Source: Phycobacter sedimenti (GTDB lineage Bacteria > Pseudomonadota > Alphaproteobacteria > Rhodobacterales > Rhodobacteraceae). Taken from it: a stretch of DNA of 64,000 bases. Of this stretch, positions 1-7,753 are shown piece after piece; positions within the stretch are counted from its first letter, which is position 1, and the number at the start of each line of letters is the position of its first letter. The DNA lies in assembly GCF_038148855.1 (NCBI RefSeq), contig NZ_JBBVGR010000001.1, positions 558,001-622,000 on the forward strand. The letters run 5' to 3'. A model generated the notes under the pieces. That model had not been told where the DNA came from and made no database searches. It saw only the letters and a program-made list of their open reading frames with translations. A program made the translations under genes and the position numbers.

Positions 1-784
1 TATCGGGCGAGATCACGCGGATGTTGTGCTCTTCGATCCCCGACAGAAGGCTGGCCACGGTGCGCACCACATGCGGCGCCTGGAACGTACCCCAGAGCGT
101 CAGCTTGCCGTTGATCTTGTCCATGCTGGCGACCGAACCGCAGGGCTCCAGCGGGCACGGGTGGGTGCGGTGGTAGTAAACCATCTCCTCGGCAACCACT
201 TCGGCCTCATCGATGACCTGTTCGGTGGCGTCCTTGTCGCCCTCTTCCCAGAGGAAGATGTGGTTGTGATGGCGGCGGGCACCATGTGCGCCCTCTTTCT
301 CGTCCTTGATGTCTTCGCGCAGGACAACATCGGACTGCAGCGCCTCGAAGGGATCCACCAGAACAGGCAGTTCCTCGTAGTCCACCTCGACCAGTTCCAC
401 CGCGTCGGCGGCGATATAGCGGTCCTTGGCGACGACAAAGGCGACCTCCTGACCCTGGAACAGCACCTTGCCATCGGCCAGCACCATCTGTTTGTCACCG
501 GCCAGGGTGGGCATCCAGTGCAGGGAGAGCGGTTCAAGATCCTTGGCGGTCAGCACGGCAATCACGCCATCCAGCGCCATGGCGGCATCGATGTTGATCG
601 ACTTGATGCGCGCATGGGCATAAGGCGAGCGGACAAAATCCCCGTGCAACATGCCCGGCAGAATGACGTCATCCACATAGTTGCCCTTGCCCTGGGTAAA
701 CCGGGCATCCTCGACCCGCTTGCGCGAGCAGCCCATCCCCTTGAGATTGTCGATCCGTTCCTGACGGTCCTCCAGATCCTTCAT
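1..784 (-). CDS. coxL: Aerobic CO dehydrogenase large (molybdopterin) subunit, form I type, 3' part missing
   Basis: N-terminal 261 residues of the Mo/Cu-binding large subunit that oxidises CO to CO2; the rest lies beyond the left edge. The start ATG (782-784) overlaps the coxS stop (ATGA), so the two are translationally coupled. Stretches such as GMGCSRKRVEDARFTQGKGN, LPGMLHGDFVRSPYAHARIK and EDIKDEKEGAHGARRHHNHI closely resemble, from memory, the N-terminus of Oligotropha form I CoxL. The gene order M-S-L also fits form I rather than form II (S-L-M). The diagnostic active-site loop (AYxCSFR in form I) is not in the window, so assignment to form I is inference, though a strong one. Acts as part of a (LMS)2 complex at the inner face of the cytoplasmic membrane, feeding electrons to the quinone pool. 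Confidence 0.9.
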   Translation of the reverse strand, partial: MKDLEDRQERIDNLKGMGCSRKRVEDARFTQGKGNYVDDVILPGMLHGDFVRSPYAHARIKSINIDAAMALDGVIAVLTAKDLEPLSLHWMPTLAGDKQMVLADGKVLFQGQEVAFVVAKDRYIAADAVELVEVDYEELPVLVDPFEALQSDVVLREDIKDEKEGAHGARRHHNHIFLWEEGDKDATEQVIDEAEVVAEEMVYYHRTHPCPLEPCGSVASMDKINGKLTLWGTFQAPHVVRTVASLLSGIEEHNIRVISPD

Positions 785-1272
785 TGTGCTGCCTCCTTGG
801 CTGCGTTCATTTCAGCTGCGGCGGCGAGGATCGCCTTGACGATGTTCTGGTACCCCGTGCACCGGCAGAGGTTGCCGGCGATGCCGAAGCGGACCTCTTC
901 CTCGGTCGGGTTCGGGTTTTCCTGCAGCAGGCGATAGGCCCGCGTGATCATGCCAGGGGTACAATAGCCGCACTGCAGCCCGTGATGCTCTCGGAACATT
1001 TCCTGCAGCACATGCATGCCGTCAGGCGTGGCGATCCCTTCGATGGTGGTAACCTCGGCGCCATCCGCCTGAACGGCGAACATGGTGCAGGATTTCACGG
1101 ACTTGCCGTTGATATCCACCGTGCAGGCCCCGCAATGGGAGGTTTCACAGCCCACATGCGGTCCGCGCAGTTTCAGGGTCTCGCGCAGGGTATGCACCAG
1201 AAGCTCGCGCGGCTCGGCGGCGACCTCGTGTTTTTCACCGTTCACGGTCAGGGTGATGATTTGTTTTCCCAT
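781..1272 (-). CDS. coxS: Aerobic CO dehydrogenase small (2x 2Fe-2S) subunit
   Basis: 163 residues, the usual length for the iron-sulfur subunit of xanthine-oxidase-family CO dehydrogenases. The N-terminal plant-ferredoxin-type cluster is ligated by C42, C47, C50 and C62 (GCETSHCGAC...SC). The second cluster is bound by C101, C104, C136 and C138 (QCGYCTPGM, GNLCRCTGYQ). It carries electrons from the molybdenum site of CoxL to the FAD of CoxM. It sits 11 nt downstream of coxM and overlaps coxL. An AGGGAGGATACC ribosome-binding region precedes the ATG. The strong match to CO dehydrogenase rather than nicotinate or isoquinoline dehydrogenases is judged from recalled sequences and from the coxC neighbour. 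Confidence 0.93.
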   Translation of the reverse strand: MGKQIITLTVNGEKHEVAAEPRELLVHTLRETLKLRGPHVGCETSHCGACTVDINGKSVKSCTMFAVQADGAEVTTIEGIATPDGMHVLQEMFREHHGLQCGYCTPGMITRAYRLLQENPNPTEEEVRFGIAGNLCRCTGYQNIVKAILAAAAEMNAAKEAAQ

Positions 1273-1283
1273 GGTATCCTCCC

Positions 1284-2138
1284 TCAGGCCCGCGACCAGG
1301 CGCGCTCGATCGCGCGGCGCAGGATGACGCCAGCCACGTGTTTCTTGAACTCAACCGGACCGCGGTTGTCCTCGGTCGGGTCGATGTCGCCCAGCATGGC
1401 GGTGACGGCATCGCCCATTGCATCGGCGCCGCAGTCGGTGCCGACCAGCGCTGCCGCCGCATCCGCCGAGTAGACCGGCGTGTCACTGAGGTTGGTCATC
1501 GCGATCGAGGCCGAGGCGACCTTGCCGTCCGCTTTTTCGATGATCACCGCAGCCGCAGCCGTTGCGTAATCCCCGATCTTGCGCTTCTGCTTTTCATAGG
1601 CCTGCCCGCCTTTCGGCGCGGCAAAGGAGATCTTGGTCAGGATCTCGTCATCCTCGCGGTCGGTCATATAGGCCGCCTCGTAAAAGTCGCGCGCCTGAAC
1701 CTCGCGGGTGCCATCCGGCCCCTGCAGGGTAAAGGTCGCATCAAGGCACTGCATGAGGCCCGGCATGTCATTGCCCGGATCGCCATTGGCCACGTTGCCG
1801 CCGATGGTGCCCATGTAGCGCACCTGGGGATCGGCGATCAGCAGCGCCGCCTCGCGCATGATCGGCGCAGCGTCGGCCAGCGCATCATCGGTGATCAGCT
1901 CGTGCTGGGTCGTCATGGCGCCGATGGTGACGGTGCCGCCCGCGACCGTGATGCCTTTCAACTCGTCAATGGACTGAAGATCGATCAGATGCGGCACATC
2001 CGCCATCCGCAGCTTCATCATCGGAATGAGACTGTGTCCGCCCGCCATGACGCGGGCATCATCCCCGTGTTCCTCAAGAACCGCCAGCGCCGCCGCAATA
2101 CTGCCGGGCCGGTGGTATTCGAACTCTGAAGGTATCAT
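1284..2138 (-). CDS. coxM: Aerobic CO dehydrogenase medium (FAD) subunit
   Basis: 284 residues from the ATG at 2136-2138, chosen because AGGGAGGAAACGG sits immediately upstream; the open frame extends 31 codons further but without a ribosome-binding site. FAD-binding motifs of the FAD_binding_5 fold are AGGHS (residues 32-36) and TIGGN (111-115), followed by the CO dehydrogenase FAD-binding C-terminal domain. The subunit passes electrons from the CoxS clusters to the quinone pool. It is first of the M-S-L structural genes and is preceded by a 456-nt gap that separates it from coxC and contains a direct repeat, so it probably has its own promoter. Confidence 0.92.
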   Translation of the reverse strand: MIPSEFEYHRPGSIAAALAVLEEHGDDARVMAGGHSLIPMMKLRMADVPHLIDLQSIDELKGITVAGGTVTIGAMTTQHELITDDALADAAPIMREAALLIADPQVRYMGTIGGNVANGDPGNDMPGLMQCLDATFTLQGPDGTREVQARDFYEAAYMTDREDDEILTKISFAAPKGGQAYEKQKRKIGDYATAAAAVIIEKADGKVASASIAMTNLSDTPVYSADAAAALVGTDCGADAMGDAVTAMLGDIDPTEDNRGPVEFKKHVAGVILRRAIERAWSRA

Positions 2139-2594
2139 CCGTTTCCTCCCTGAATGCCGGATTGGCGACATTAGAAGCGGCCACAGGTGGGCCGACGAGA
2201 ACCGGGGAACGACCGCCGAACTCGCTTTCACGAAATGCGAATGACCTGCACGAGTTGCGAAAACAGGCCCTTTGGACGAAATCGCAAACGTGAATACGTG
2301 TCAGGGTTGAATTTCAGCGCGAGTCGACAATCGTATACCGGCTGACAGCCCGCCTGTGACCCGGCCGTCCCCTTGCGGAAAGGAAGATCGACCAGATGAA
2401 ACCACGCGGCTCTCCTTGTGTCCTTTGGCCCGGATACGGGAGGTGGTGACCAGACTGAGGACAGGAAACAGGTTCAGGAAATGGAGGCGCGCCTTCCCTG
2501 CCCGTCGAGAACCGCATAACCCGGAAGACAGCGATCACAGCAATCAATTGCGGGCAAACACAGCGGCACCCGCCGCCAGCAAAAGCCCGCCCGC
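2139..2594. other. Long intergenic region between coxC and coxM
   Basis: 456 nt between the end of the regulator gene and the first structural cox gene, both on the minus strand. Short frames here have no convincing start, composition or recognisable residues, so I see no gene. The stretch nearest coxM holds the phased direct repeat listed separately, consistent with a regulated coxM promoter. I looked for cobalamin- or molybdenum-cofactor-riboswitch cores and for a sigma-54 -24/-12 element and found none I would defend. Confidence 0.5.
2229..2261 (-). promoter_or_regulatory. Phased direct repeat upstream of coxM, candidate LytTR (CoxC) operator
   Basis: On the minus strand TTCGCAACTCGTG is followed 20 nt later (start to start) by TTCGCATTTCGTG; 11 of 13 positions agree. 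The pair lies about 90-120 nt upstream of the coxM ATG. A more degenerate third copy (about 9 of 13) is at 2275-2287. LytTR domains are known to bind imperfect direct repeats about two helical turns apart, and the LytTR-containing coxC is the adjacent gene. That CoxC binds here is inference. Confidence 0.45.
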
Positions 2595-3752
2595 CTACAT
2601 CCCCAGCCGGGCCCGCACATCCGCAAGACGGGAGCGGCTCACAGGAACCTTGGGCAGAGCAGGTGTTTCATCGAAATAGCACACGCCGTTGTCCTTCTTG
2701 CGCTCGAAACTGGTCACGTGGTCGAGGTTCACAAGGTAGCTGCGATGGGTCCGCACAAAGGAGCCGCTACCGATGCGGGTCTCAGCCTCCGAGATGGACC
2801 AGGGGCAGAACAGCTTGTTCTCGCCCGCGTAAAGCACAGTGTAATGCCCCTCGGCCCGGATCGCAGAGACATTGGCCGGGCTGATGAAGTGGGTACGCGA
2901 GTCGGCCTCATAAGGAATACGGCCTTCGCAGACGGGCTCTGCCTGCGCGGTCAGAGACTGGGCCGGTGTCTCGGCTGAAGGGCCCAGCCCATCGGATGCA
3001 GGATCAGGTGCCCGCTCCCCTTTCCCATCGCTGCCCGCTCCCCCAAGGTGCGTTGCAAATGTCACCCCGGACAAAAGAAAACTGCCGGACAGCACGAAGG
3101 CCGAAAGCGTCACGCCGAAGGCCAGCACGCCCCGGCTCATTGGTGGAACGAAGGTGGTGTATTCTGCCGACTGGGTAAATCCGGTGCCCGCCATGGCGAT
3201 GAAATGCACCGCAAAGACCGCGACGCCAAAGCCAACGGTGCCCAGCAGGATATTGCGGGCACTGCGCTGCCCGTAGGACACCTGGAACGACGCCATGCTC
3301 AGCGCGATGGAGGCAGCAAAGGCAATCACGATCTGGGGCGCGGAATAGCTTGGCAGGCAGAGTTCCATCCCCGACATGCCGATATAATGCATTGCCGCGA
3401 TGCCGCTGCCCATGATCACCCCCGCCAGCAGGATTTTGCTCCGGGTGCGGGTGCCGAAATGCACGATCAGCAACGCCAGACCCATGAACAGGATCGCCGT
3501 CAGCGCCGAAATCAGCGTGATCAGCGGATCAAAGTAATAGGCAACGGGCAGCTCCAGCCCCAGCATGGCCACGAAATGCATCGACCAGATGCCGCTGCCC
3601 AGAATGACCGCAGCGATGGAGACAACGATCTTGCGCACCGGTACCGACATCTGCGAGGCGCCCTGCACCAGCGACAGGCCGGAAAACCCGGCGATCACGG
3701 CGATCGCAAGCGAAGCAAGGACAAACAGGTGATTGTGGCTGTAATCGAGCAA
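2595..3752 (-). CDS. coxC: MHYT-domain membrane sensor with C-terminal LytTR DNA-binding domain, CoxC-like
   Basis: 385 residues. The first ~240 form about seven transmembrane helices of the MHYT type with the repeated metal-ligand motifs SMHFVAM, AMHYIGM and AVHFIAM. After a hydrophilic linker (~240-280) comes a LytTR domain (ending PVSRSRLADVRARLG). This architecture is that of CoxC/CoxH from the Oligotropha cox cluster, proposed as CO/gas-sensing membrane-bound regulators. Position directly upstream of coxMSL matches the known order coxB-C-M-S-L. The start is a TTG (3750-3752), supported by a GGGAGG ribosome-binding site about 7 nt upstream; the next in-frame ATG would remove the first helix. 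Confidence in the domain call is high; ligand and DNA target are inferred. Confidence 0.88.
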   Translation of the reverse strand: MLDYSHNHLFVLASLAIAVIAGFSGLSLVQGASQMSVPVRKIVVSIAAVILGSGIWSMHFVAMLGLELPVAYYFDPLITLISALTAILFMGLALLIVHFGTRTRSKILLAGVIMGSGIAAMHYIGMSGMELCLPSYSAPQIVIAFAASIALSMASFQVSYGQRSARNILLGTVGFGVAVFAVHFIAMAGTGFTQSAEYTTFVPPMSRGVLAFGVTLSAFVLSGSFLLSGVTFATHLGGAGSDGKGERAPDPASDGLGPSAETPAQSLTAQAEPVCEGRIPYEADSRTHFISPANVSAIRAEGHYTVLYAGENKLFCPWSISEAETRIGSGSFVRTHRSYLVNLDHVTSFERKKDNGVCYFDETPALPKVPVSRSRLADVRARLGM

Positions 3753-3869
3753 AAAGGGCCTCCCTTCCCATTCAGCTCTGGTCGCGGCACGTGGCGCAGG
3801 CCTCTCCGGTCAGACGCCGCACCGCCGACAACATAGACCTATAGTTGAACCCCCGTCACTCGCCAAATG

Positions 3870-3906
3870 CAGAGAAGAAAAAAGAAACGCGCCCCGCAGG
3901 GCGCGT
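3870..3906 (-). terminator. Rho-independent terminator of the tat operon
   Basis: An 8-bp perfect stem (ACGCGCCC / GGGCGCGT, loop of 4) at 3887-3906 followed on the minus strand by TTCTTTTTTCTTC. It lies 20 nt past the tatC stop. Confidence 0.88.
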
Positions 3907-3925
3907 CCTGATCTGTTTCGACGCC

Positions 3926-4852
3926 TTACCTGTCGTCGTCGTCCTTGTCGAACTCGGCCATCAGAGGATCTTCTTCCTCCTCATCGTCATAGTAGCCTTC
4001 GGCGCGCAGTTTCTCTTCGCGCTTCTTCTCGACCCGGCCCACCAGAAAGATCGAAATCTCATATAGGCCATAGACCACGGTGAAGAGGATCAGCTGGGTG
4101 ATCACATCCGGCGGGGTCACCAGCGCGGCCAGCACAAGGATCGCCACAACTGCGTATTTGCGCACAGAACCCAGCCCCTCGGCGCTGACCAGACCGGCCT
4201 TGCCCATCAGGGTCAGAAGCACCGGCAGCTGGAAGCACAGGCCAAAGGCCATGATGAACTTGAGCGTGATGTCCAGCGACTCGTTCACCTTGCCGAAGAA
4301 GGTGATGCGTACCCCTTCGGCGGTTTCCGGCACCACCGCCGCATCAACGGGCAGATCCTCCACCGCCCCGGACAGCAGGTTGGCAAAGATCGACGAGACA
4401 TCCGCAAAGCCCAGAAAAAACGCCATGGCCAGCGGGGTGACGACGAAATGCGCAAAAGACGCCCCCAGGAGGAACATCACCGGCGAGGCCACCAGGAAGG
4501 GCAAAAAGGCGTTCTTTTCGCTCTTGTAAAGGCCCGGCGCCACGAACCGCCACAACTGATAGCCGATCACCGGGAAGGACAGCGCAAAGCCGAACACCAT
4601 GGAGATGCGGAACAGAGTGAACAGGTATTCCTGCGGGCTGGTGTACTGCAAGGTGGGTGACGGATCGCCCAGCTCGCGCAGCGTTGCCTCGATCGGCCCC
4701 AGCAGGAACTGCAGGATCGGCTCGGCCACGGTAAAGGCCAGCACGATCCCGACGATAAAGGCCCCCACCGCCCGGATCAGTCGGGTGCGCAGCTCCGCCA
4801 GATGCTCGATCAGCGGCGCAGAGGAATCCTCGATGTCTTCGGATTGGCTCAT
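3926..4852 (-). CDS. tatC: Sec-independent protein translocase TatC
   Basis: 308 residues with the six transmembrane helices of TatC, the integral membrane core that recognises twin-arginine signal peptides. The conserved N-terminal PLIEHLAELRTRLIRAVGAF and the cytoplasmic loop before the third helix are present. It is longer than E. coli TatC (~258) because of an acidic C-terminal tail ending in EEEEDPLMAEFDKDDDD and an insertion around residues 165-185. Its ATG overlaps the tatB stop by 4 nt. Last gene of tatABC before a strong terminator. Confidence 0.97.
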   Translation of the reverse strand: MSQSEDIEDSSAPLIEHLAELRTRLIRAVGAFIVGIVLAFTVAEPILQFLLGPIEATLRELGDPSPTLQYTSPQEYLFTLFRISMVFGFALSFPVIGYQLWRFVAPGLYKSEKNAFLPFLVASPVMFLLGASFAHFVVTPLAMAFFLGFADVSSIFANLLSGAVEDLPVDAAVVPETAEGVRITFFGKVNESLDITLKFIMAFGLCFQLPVLLTLMGKAGLVSAEGLGSVRKYAVVAILVLAALVTPPDVITQLILFTVVYGLYEISIFLVGRVEKKREEKLRAEGYYDDEEEEDPLMAEFDKDDDDR

Positions 4853-5334
4853 GATTTGGTCTCTTTGTCCTCAGCCGCAGGGGCCGCGCCCGCCTCAAGC
4901 TCCTTTTCGGCCGCTTCGGCATAGGCGAGCGCCTCCTGCGCCTCCTTGGCCTTGCGTTCCGCCGCCGCGCGAGCCGTGGCCGCCTGGATCTTCTTGGCGT
5001 CCGCAGCGCGCTCGGCAGCCAGCTTTCCGGTTTCGCTCTCCGCGTCGAACTTGGTCGGGTCGATGGATTTGGCCATGTCCTGCGCCGCCTCCTTGACCCC
5101 GTCCATGGCGGTGCCGACCGGGTTGGTCGCGGCCTTCAGCCCCTGTGCCATATCCTTGACGCCGGCCTCGTCGGCGGCATCGTTCATCGCGCGGCTGAAC
5201 TCGCGGGCCATGCCCTTGGCCTTGCCCACGAAACGCCCGACATTGCGGAACAGCACAGGCAGGTCCTTGGGACCGACCACGATCAGTGCGACGATCCCGA
5301 CCACCAGAAGTTCGGTCCACCCAAGATCGAACAT
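4849..5334 (-). CDS. tatB: Sec-independent protein translocase TatB
   Basis: 161 residues: one N-terminal transmembrane helix (MFDLGWTELLVVGIVALIVV), the typical GPKDLP hinge, an amphipathic helix and a long charged, Ala/Glu-rich C-terminal region likely to be coiled-coil. TatB partners TatC in signal-peptide binding. Six nucleotides separate it from tatA and it overlaps tatC, giving a compact tatA-tatB-tatC operon. The GPKDLP hinge and position before tatC distinguish it from TatA. Confidence 0.95.
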   Translation of the reverse strand: MFDLGWTELLVVGIVALIVVGPKDLPVLFRNVGRFVGKAKGMAREFSRAMNDAADEAGVKDMAQGLKAATNPVGTAMDGVKEAAQDMAKSIDPTKFDAESETGKLAAERAADAKKIQAATARAAAERKAKEAQEALAYAEAAEKELEAGAAPAAEDKETKS

Positions 5335-5340
5335 GGGCGG

Positions 5341-5556
5341 TTAGGCCTTGTCTTTTTCGGTCTCGGGCGTGATGTCCTTTGCCTCGACGGCTGCATCCTG
5401 CTCGATTTCGTCGGTGCTGTCCTTCACGCCCTTCTTGAAGGCGGTGATGCCCTTGCCGACTTCGCCCATCAGCGAAGAAATCTTGCCGCGGCCAAACAGG
5501 ACCAGAACCACGACGGCGATCAGCAGAATGCCGGGAAGGCCGATATTGTTGAGCAT
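5341..5556 (-). CDS. tatA: Sec-independent protein translocase TatA
   Basis: 71 residues from the ATG at 5554-5556, preceded by GAAGGAGA; the longer open frame has no comparable start. It has a single transmembrane helix (GLPGILLIAVVVLVLFGRGK), then the LFGRGKI hinge and an amphipathic helix ending in a charged tail. It is the pore-forming subunit that oligomerises around substrate-bound TatBC. First gene of the tat operon; its promoter must lie in the divergent region 5557-5779. Confidence 0.95.
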   Translation of the reverse strand: MLNNIGLPGILLIAVVVLVLFGRGKISSLMGEVGKGITAFKKGVKDSTDEIEQDAAVEAKDITPETEKDKA

Positions 5557-5709
5557 GTGAGTGTCTCCTTCTTGTCCGGCGCCTATCCGCACCGGTTTTC
5601 CTTTGTCAGCATCGGTTTTACGGGCGCGCGGTTCGCGCGCAAAGACGCACGGGACTTCAGAACTGCCAATCCTGGACGAAAAGCGCCTGAAACACCGACC
5701 AGCGAAACC

Positions 5710-5733
5710 CAACTGACAGGTTTATGTCAGTTG
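5710..5733. promoter_or_regulatory. Perfect 9-bp inverted repeat in the tatA / 5780 divergent region
   Basis: CAACTGACA, six spacer bases (GGTTTA), TGTCAGTTG. It starts 70 nt upstream of the 5780 gene. No T-tract follows in either direction, so it looks like an operator rather than a terminator. The nearby WYL-type regulator (6149-6826) is the obvious candidate to bind it; that link is inference. Confidence 0.5.
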
Positions 5734-5779
5734 AACCCTGCTAGGTCCAGCCTGTCACATCACAACGGAGACCCAAGAG

Positions 5780-6115
5780 ATGACACAGACCAAAACCACC
5801 CCCGCCCAAACCAACCCCGTGGCCGAGATCGTCACCTTCACCCTGGCGGGCGGAATCACCCCTGAGGCTTTTGTCGCGCTCAGCCAGCAAAGCGAGGCTT
5901 TCGTGCGCGACCAGCCCGGCTTCATGGTCCGCCGCCTGTCCTGCGGCGACGATGGGCGCTGGAGCGATCACGTGGTCTGGCGCGATCATGCCAGCGCGCA
6001 GGCCGCGGCAGAGGCCTTTTCCAGGCAGCCCTTTGCCGCCGCGCTGATGCAGGCGATCGAACCCGGCAGCCTCGATATGCGCCACGAAGACATCCTGTGG
6101 CAGATGGCGGCTTGA
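5780..6115 (+). CDS. Small dimeric alpha-beta-barrel (antibiotic-biosynthesis-monooxygenase-like) protein
   Basis: 111 residues. The pattern EIVTFTLAGGITPEAFVALS ... PGFMVRRLS ... WSDHVVWRDHASAQAAAEAF resembles ferredoxin-like dimeric barrel proteins of the ABM group: a strand, a helix ending in Phe, a 'PGF' turn and a 'W-x-D' strand. Such proteins range from quinol monooxygenases to non-enzymatic stress proteins, so no substrate can be named. It has GGAGA upstream of the ATG. The WYL regulator begins 33 nt downstream on the same strand, implying a two-gene unit, possibly autoregulated through the inverted repeat at 5710-5733. Confidence 0.75.
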   Translation: MTQTKTTPAQTNPVAEIVTFTLAGGITPEAFVALSQQSEAFVRDQPGFMVRRLSCGDDGRWSDHVVWRDHASAQAAAEAFSRQPFAAALMQAIEPGSLDMRHEDILWQMAA

Positions 6116-6148
6116 CCAATCGGTGCGGCGCAGGCCAAGGCTAGGGTC

Positions 6149-6826
6149 ATGCGCCGCACCGACCGCCTTTTTGAAATCATCCAGATCCTGCGCGACGGGA
6201 AACTGCACCGCGCGCAGGACATTGCCGCGCGGCTGGAGGTCTCGACCCGCACCATCTACCGCGACATGGACACGCTGGTGGCCTCTGGCGTGCCGGTCGA
6301 GGGCGAGCGCGGCGTCGGCTACATGGTGCGCGAGGCGATCACTCTGCCCCCCCTCACCCTGACGCCCGAGGAGCTGGAGGCGCTGAACCTTGGCATGGCC
6401 ATCGTCGCCGAGGCCGCCGACCCGGACCTCAAGGCCGCCGCGCAATCGCTGGCCGCCAAGGTGGATGCGGTCCTGCCCGCGGAAACCATCGCCGAGGCGG
6501 ATGCCTGGAAATTCGCCGTCTACCCCTTTGCCGATGCCGCGCGCGGCTTTGCTCAGATGCCCACCCTGCGGGCCGCGATCAAGGCGCGTCAGAAACTGCA
6601 GATCACCTACCGGCGGATCGACGGAGAGGTAAGCCGCCGCAAGATCCGCCCTTTGCACATGGAATACTGGGGCCGCGTCTGGACCCTGACCGCATGGTGC
6701 GAGGCGCGCGAGGATTTCCGCGTCTTCCGGGTCGATCTCATCGAAGAGGCCACCGCCCTGCCCGAACTGTTCGTGGATGAGCCGGGAAAGCGGCTGGCGG
6801 ATTATGATCCGAACCCCAAGGCATGA
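6149..6826 (+). CDS. YafY-type transcriptional regulator (DeoR-like HTH plus WYL domain)
   Basis: 225 residues. An N-terminal winged HTH (residues ~4-60) contains RLFEIIQILRDGK and the recognition segment STRTIYRDMDTL, a hallmark of HTH_11/DeoR-like domains. It is followed by a C-terminal WYL ligand-sensing domain (~135-215, with the WTLTAWCEAREDFRVFRVD stretch). WYL domains bind small ligands or nucleic acid. Members of this COG2378 group are commonly next to glyoxalase- or ABM-fold genes that they control, as here. It lies 33 nt after the ABM-like gene. The specific ligand is unknown. Confidence 0.88.
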   Translation: MRRTDRLFEIIQILRDGKLHRAQDIAARLEVSTRTIYRDMDTLVASGVPVEGERGVGYMVREAITLPPLTLTPEELEALNLGMAIVAEAADPDLKAAAQSLAAKVDAVLPAETIAEADAWKFAVYPFADAARGFAQMPTLRAAIKARQKLQITYRRIDGEVSRRKIRPLHMEYWGRVWTLTAWCEAREDFRVFRVDLIEEATALPELFVDEPGKRLADYDPNPKA

Positions 6827-6901
6827 AAACGTCCGTATAGGCCCGAACCCGCGGCATGGTGTCATTCACCTGCAGGTTGGCATGGCTGGCGGACGCAGGC
6901 G

Positions 6902-7489
6902 TCACGACCTATTGCGAGCCTGTTCTGCGGCGCGCGCGCGTTCCGCAACCCGTGCCCGCGAGGCGGCAAGCTGTGCCCGGGCCGCCCGCGCCCTGTCCTG
7001 CAATCGATCCTCCGGCAGATCGGGAGGAGAGCCGCACAAGACATGGAAGCCTTTGAGGTCGGTAAAGGCCCACTGTGCGGCCAGCAGTTGATAGCTTTTG
7101 AGATCCCAGCCAGATTCATCGGTCTCAAATCGCATACGCCAGTTTCCCCGCACCCGCACCGGCAGCCGCAATCGCCGGATGCGAAGCATGGCTTCATGTC
7201 CACTTTTTGCCGTGCGCAGCCCCTGCGCGCGCATGACCTTGATCCGTTCCAGCAGCCCGCCGACGTCCTTCAGGCGGCGACCGGCAAAAAGCACCTCGAT
7301 CTCCGCATTGGGTTTCACGATTCCCTTGATCACCAGGTCGCCCCGGTTGTTGCGGCTCAGGATGGGAATGAGCTCGACGGGAACGTCCCGCAGCTCGCGC
7401 TTGAACAAGCCGGCGTCCTCGATCTGAGGGGTAATTTCGCCCCTGTTTCTTCGTCGGTCTATGTTCCGGAGGTCCACGTCTTGGTTCAC
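6902..7489 (-). CDS. Hypothetical protein with Arg/Ala-rich helical C-terminus
   Basis: 195 residues, family not recognised. Residues ~30-130 look globular (PVELIPILSRNNRGDLVIKG, then a basic RIRRLRLPVRVRGNW strand-rich part and a W-D-L-K-S-Y-Q-L-L segment). The last ~40 residues are an Ala/Arg-rich predicted helix. No signal peptide or membrane segment. The start is a GTG (7487-7489) immediately after an in-frame stop and with a poor ribosome-binding site. A plausible ATG-initiated N-terminus (MPLPSMLSE) lies in the neighbouring frame just upstream, so a frameshift or a wrong start is possible. That it is real rests on frame length and codon-position GC only. Confidence 0.5.
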   Translation of the reverse strand: MNQDVDLRNIDRRRNRGEITPQIEDAGLFKRELRDVPVELIPILSRNNRGDLVIKGIVKPNAEIEVLFAGRRLKDVGGLLERIKVMRAQGLRTAKSGHEAMLRIRRLRLPVRVRGNWRMRFETDESGWDLKSYQLLAAQWAFTDLKGFHVLCGSPPDLPEDRLQDRARAARAQLAASRARVAERARAAEQARNRS

Positions 7490-7699
7490 TCAGCATGCTC
7501 GGCAAGGGCATCGAATAGGGTTCATGCACCTCATGTACCGGGGAACCTATCTCCCGCCGGTTAACAGTGCATTGAAGAGTGCCCGGTGCAAGACGGTACG
7601 ACACACTTGGACTTTGAAAAGTAAGGCAGATTGCTCACGGGGGCGGATCGTGGCCATATCAAGGGAGCCCTGCCCTTTGCAAATTCATCCTACCACCAA

Positions 7700-7729
7700 A
7701 CGAAAAGCGCCCACCATCTGGCGAGCGCT
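7700..7729 (-). terminator. Terminator after the VPLPA-CTERM gene
   Basis: A 10-bp stem including two G-U pairs (AGCGCTCGCC / GGTGGGCGCT, loop AGAT) followed on the minus strand by TTTTCGTTT, 25 nt past the stop codon. Confidence 0.7.
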
Positions 7730-7753
7730 GGTTCGCTGCGTCTTCTGTTGCGC

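Noticed and set aside
2314..2547. Possible small minus-strand gene between coxC and coxM
   Set aside because: No ribosome-binding site, low-complexity Pro/Arg/Gly content, and the region more likely holds regulatory DNA.
2290..2560. Riboswitch-like structures before coxM
   Set aside because: I compared with cobalamin and molybdenum-cofactor cores from memory and found no conserved core sequence.
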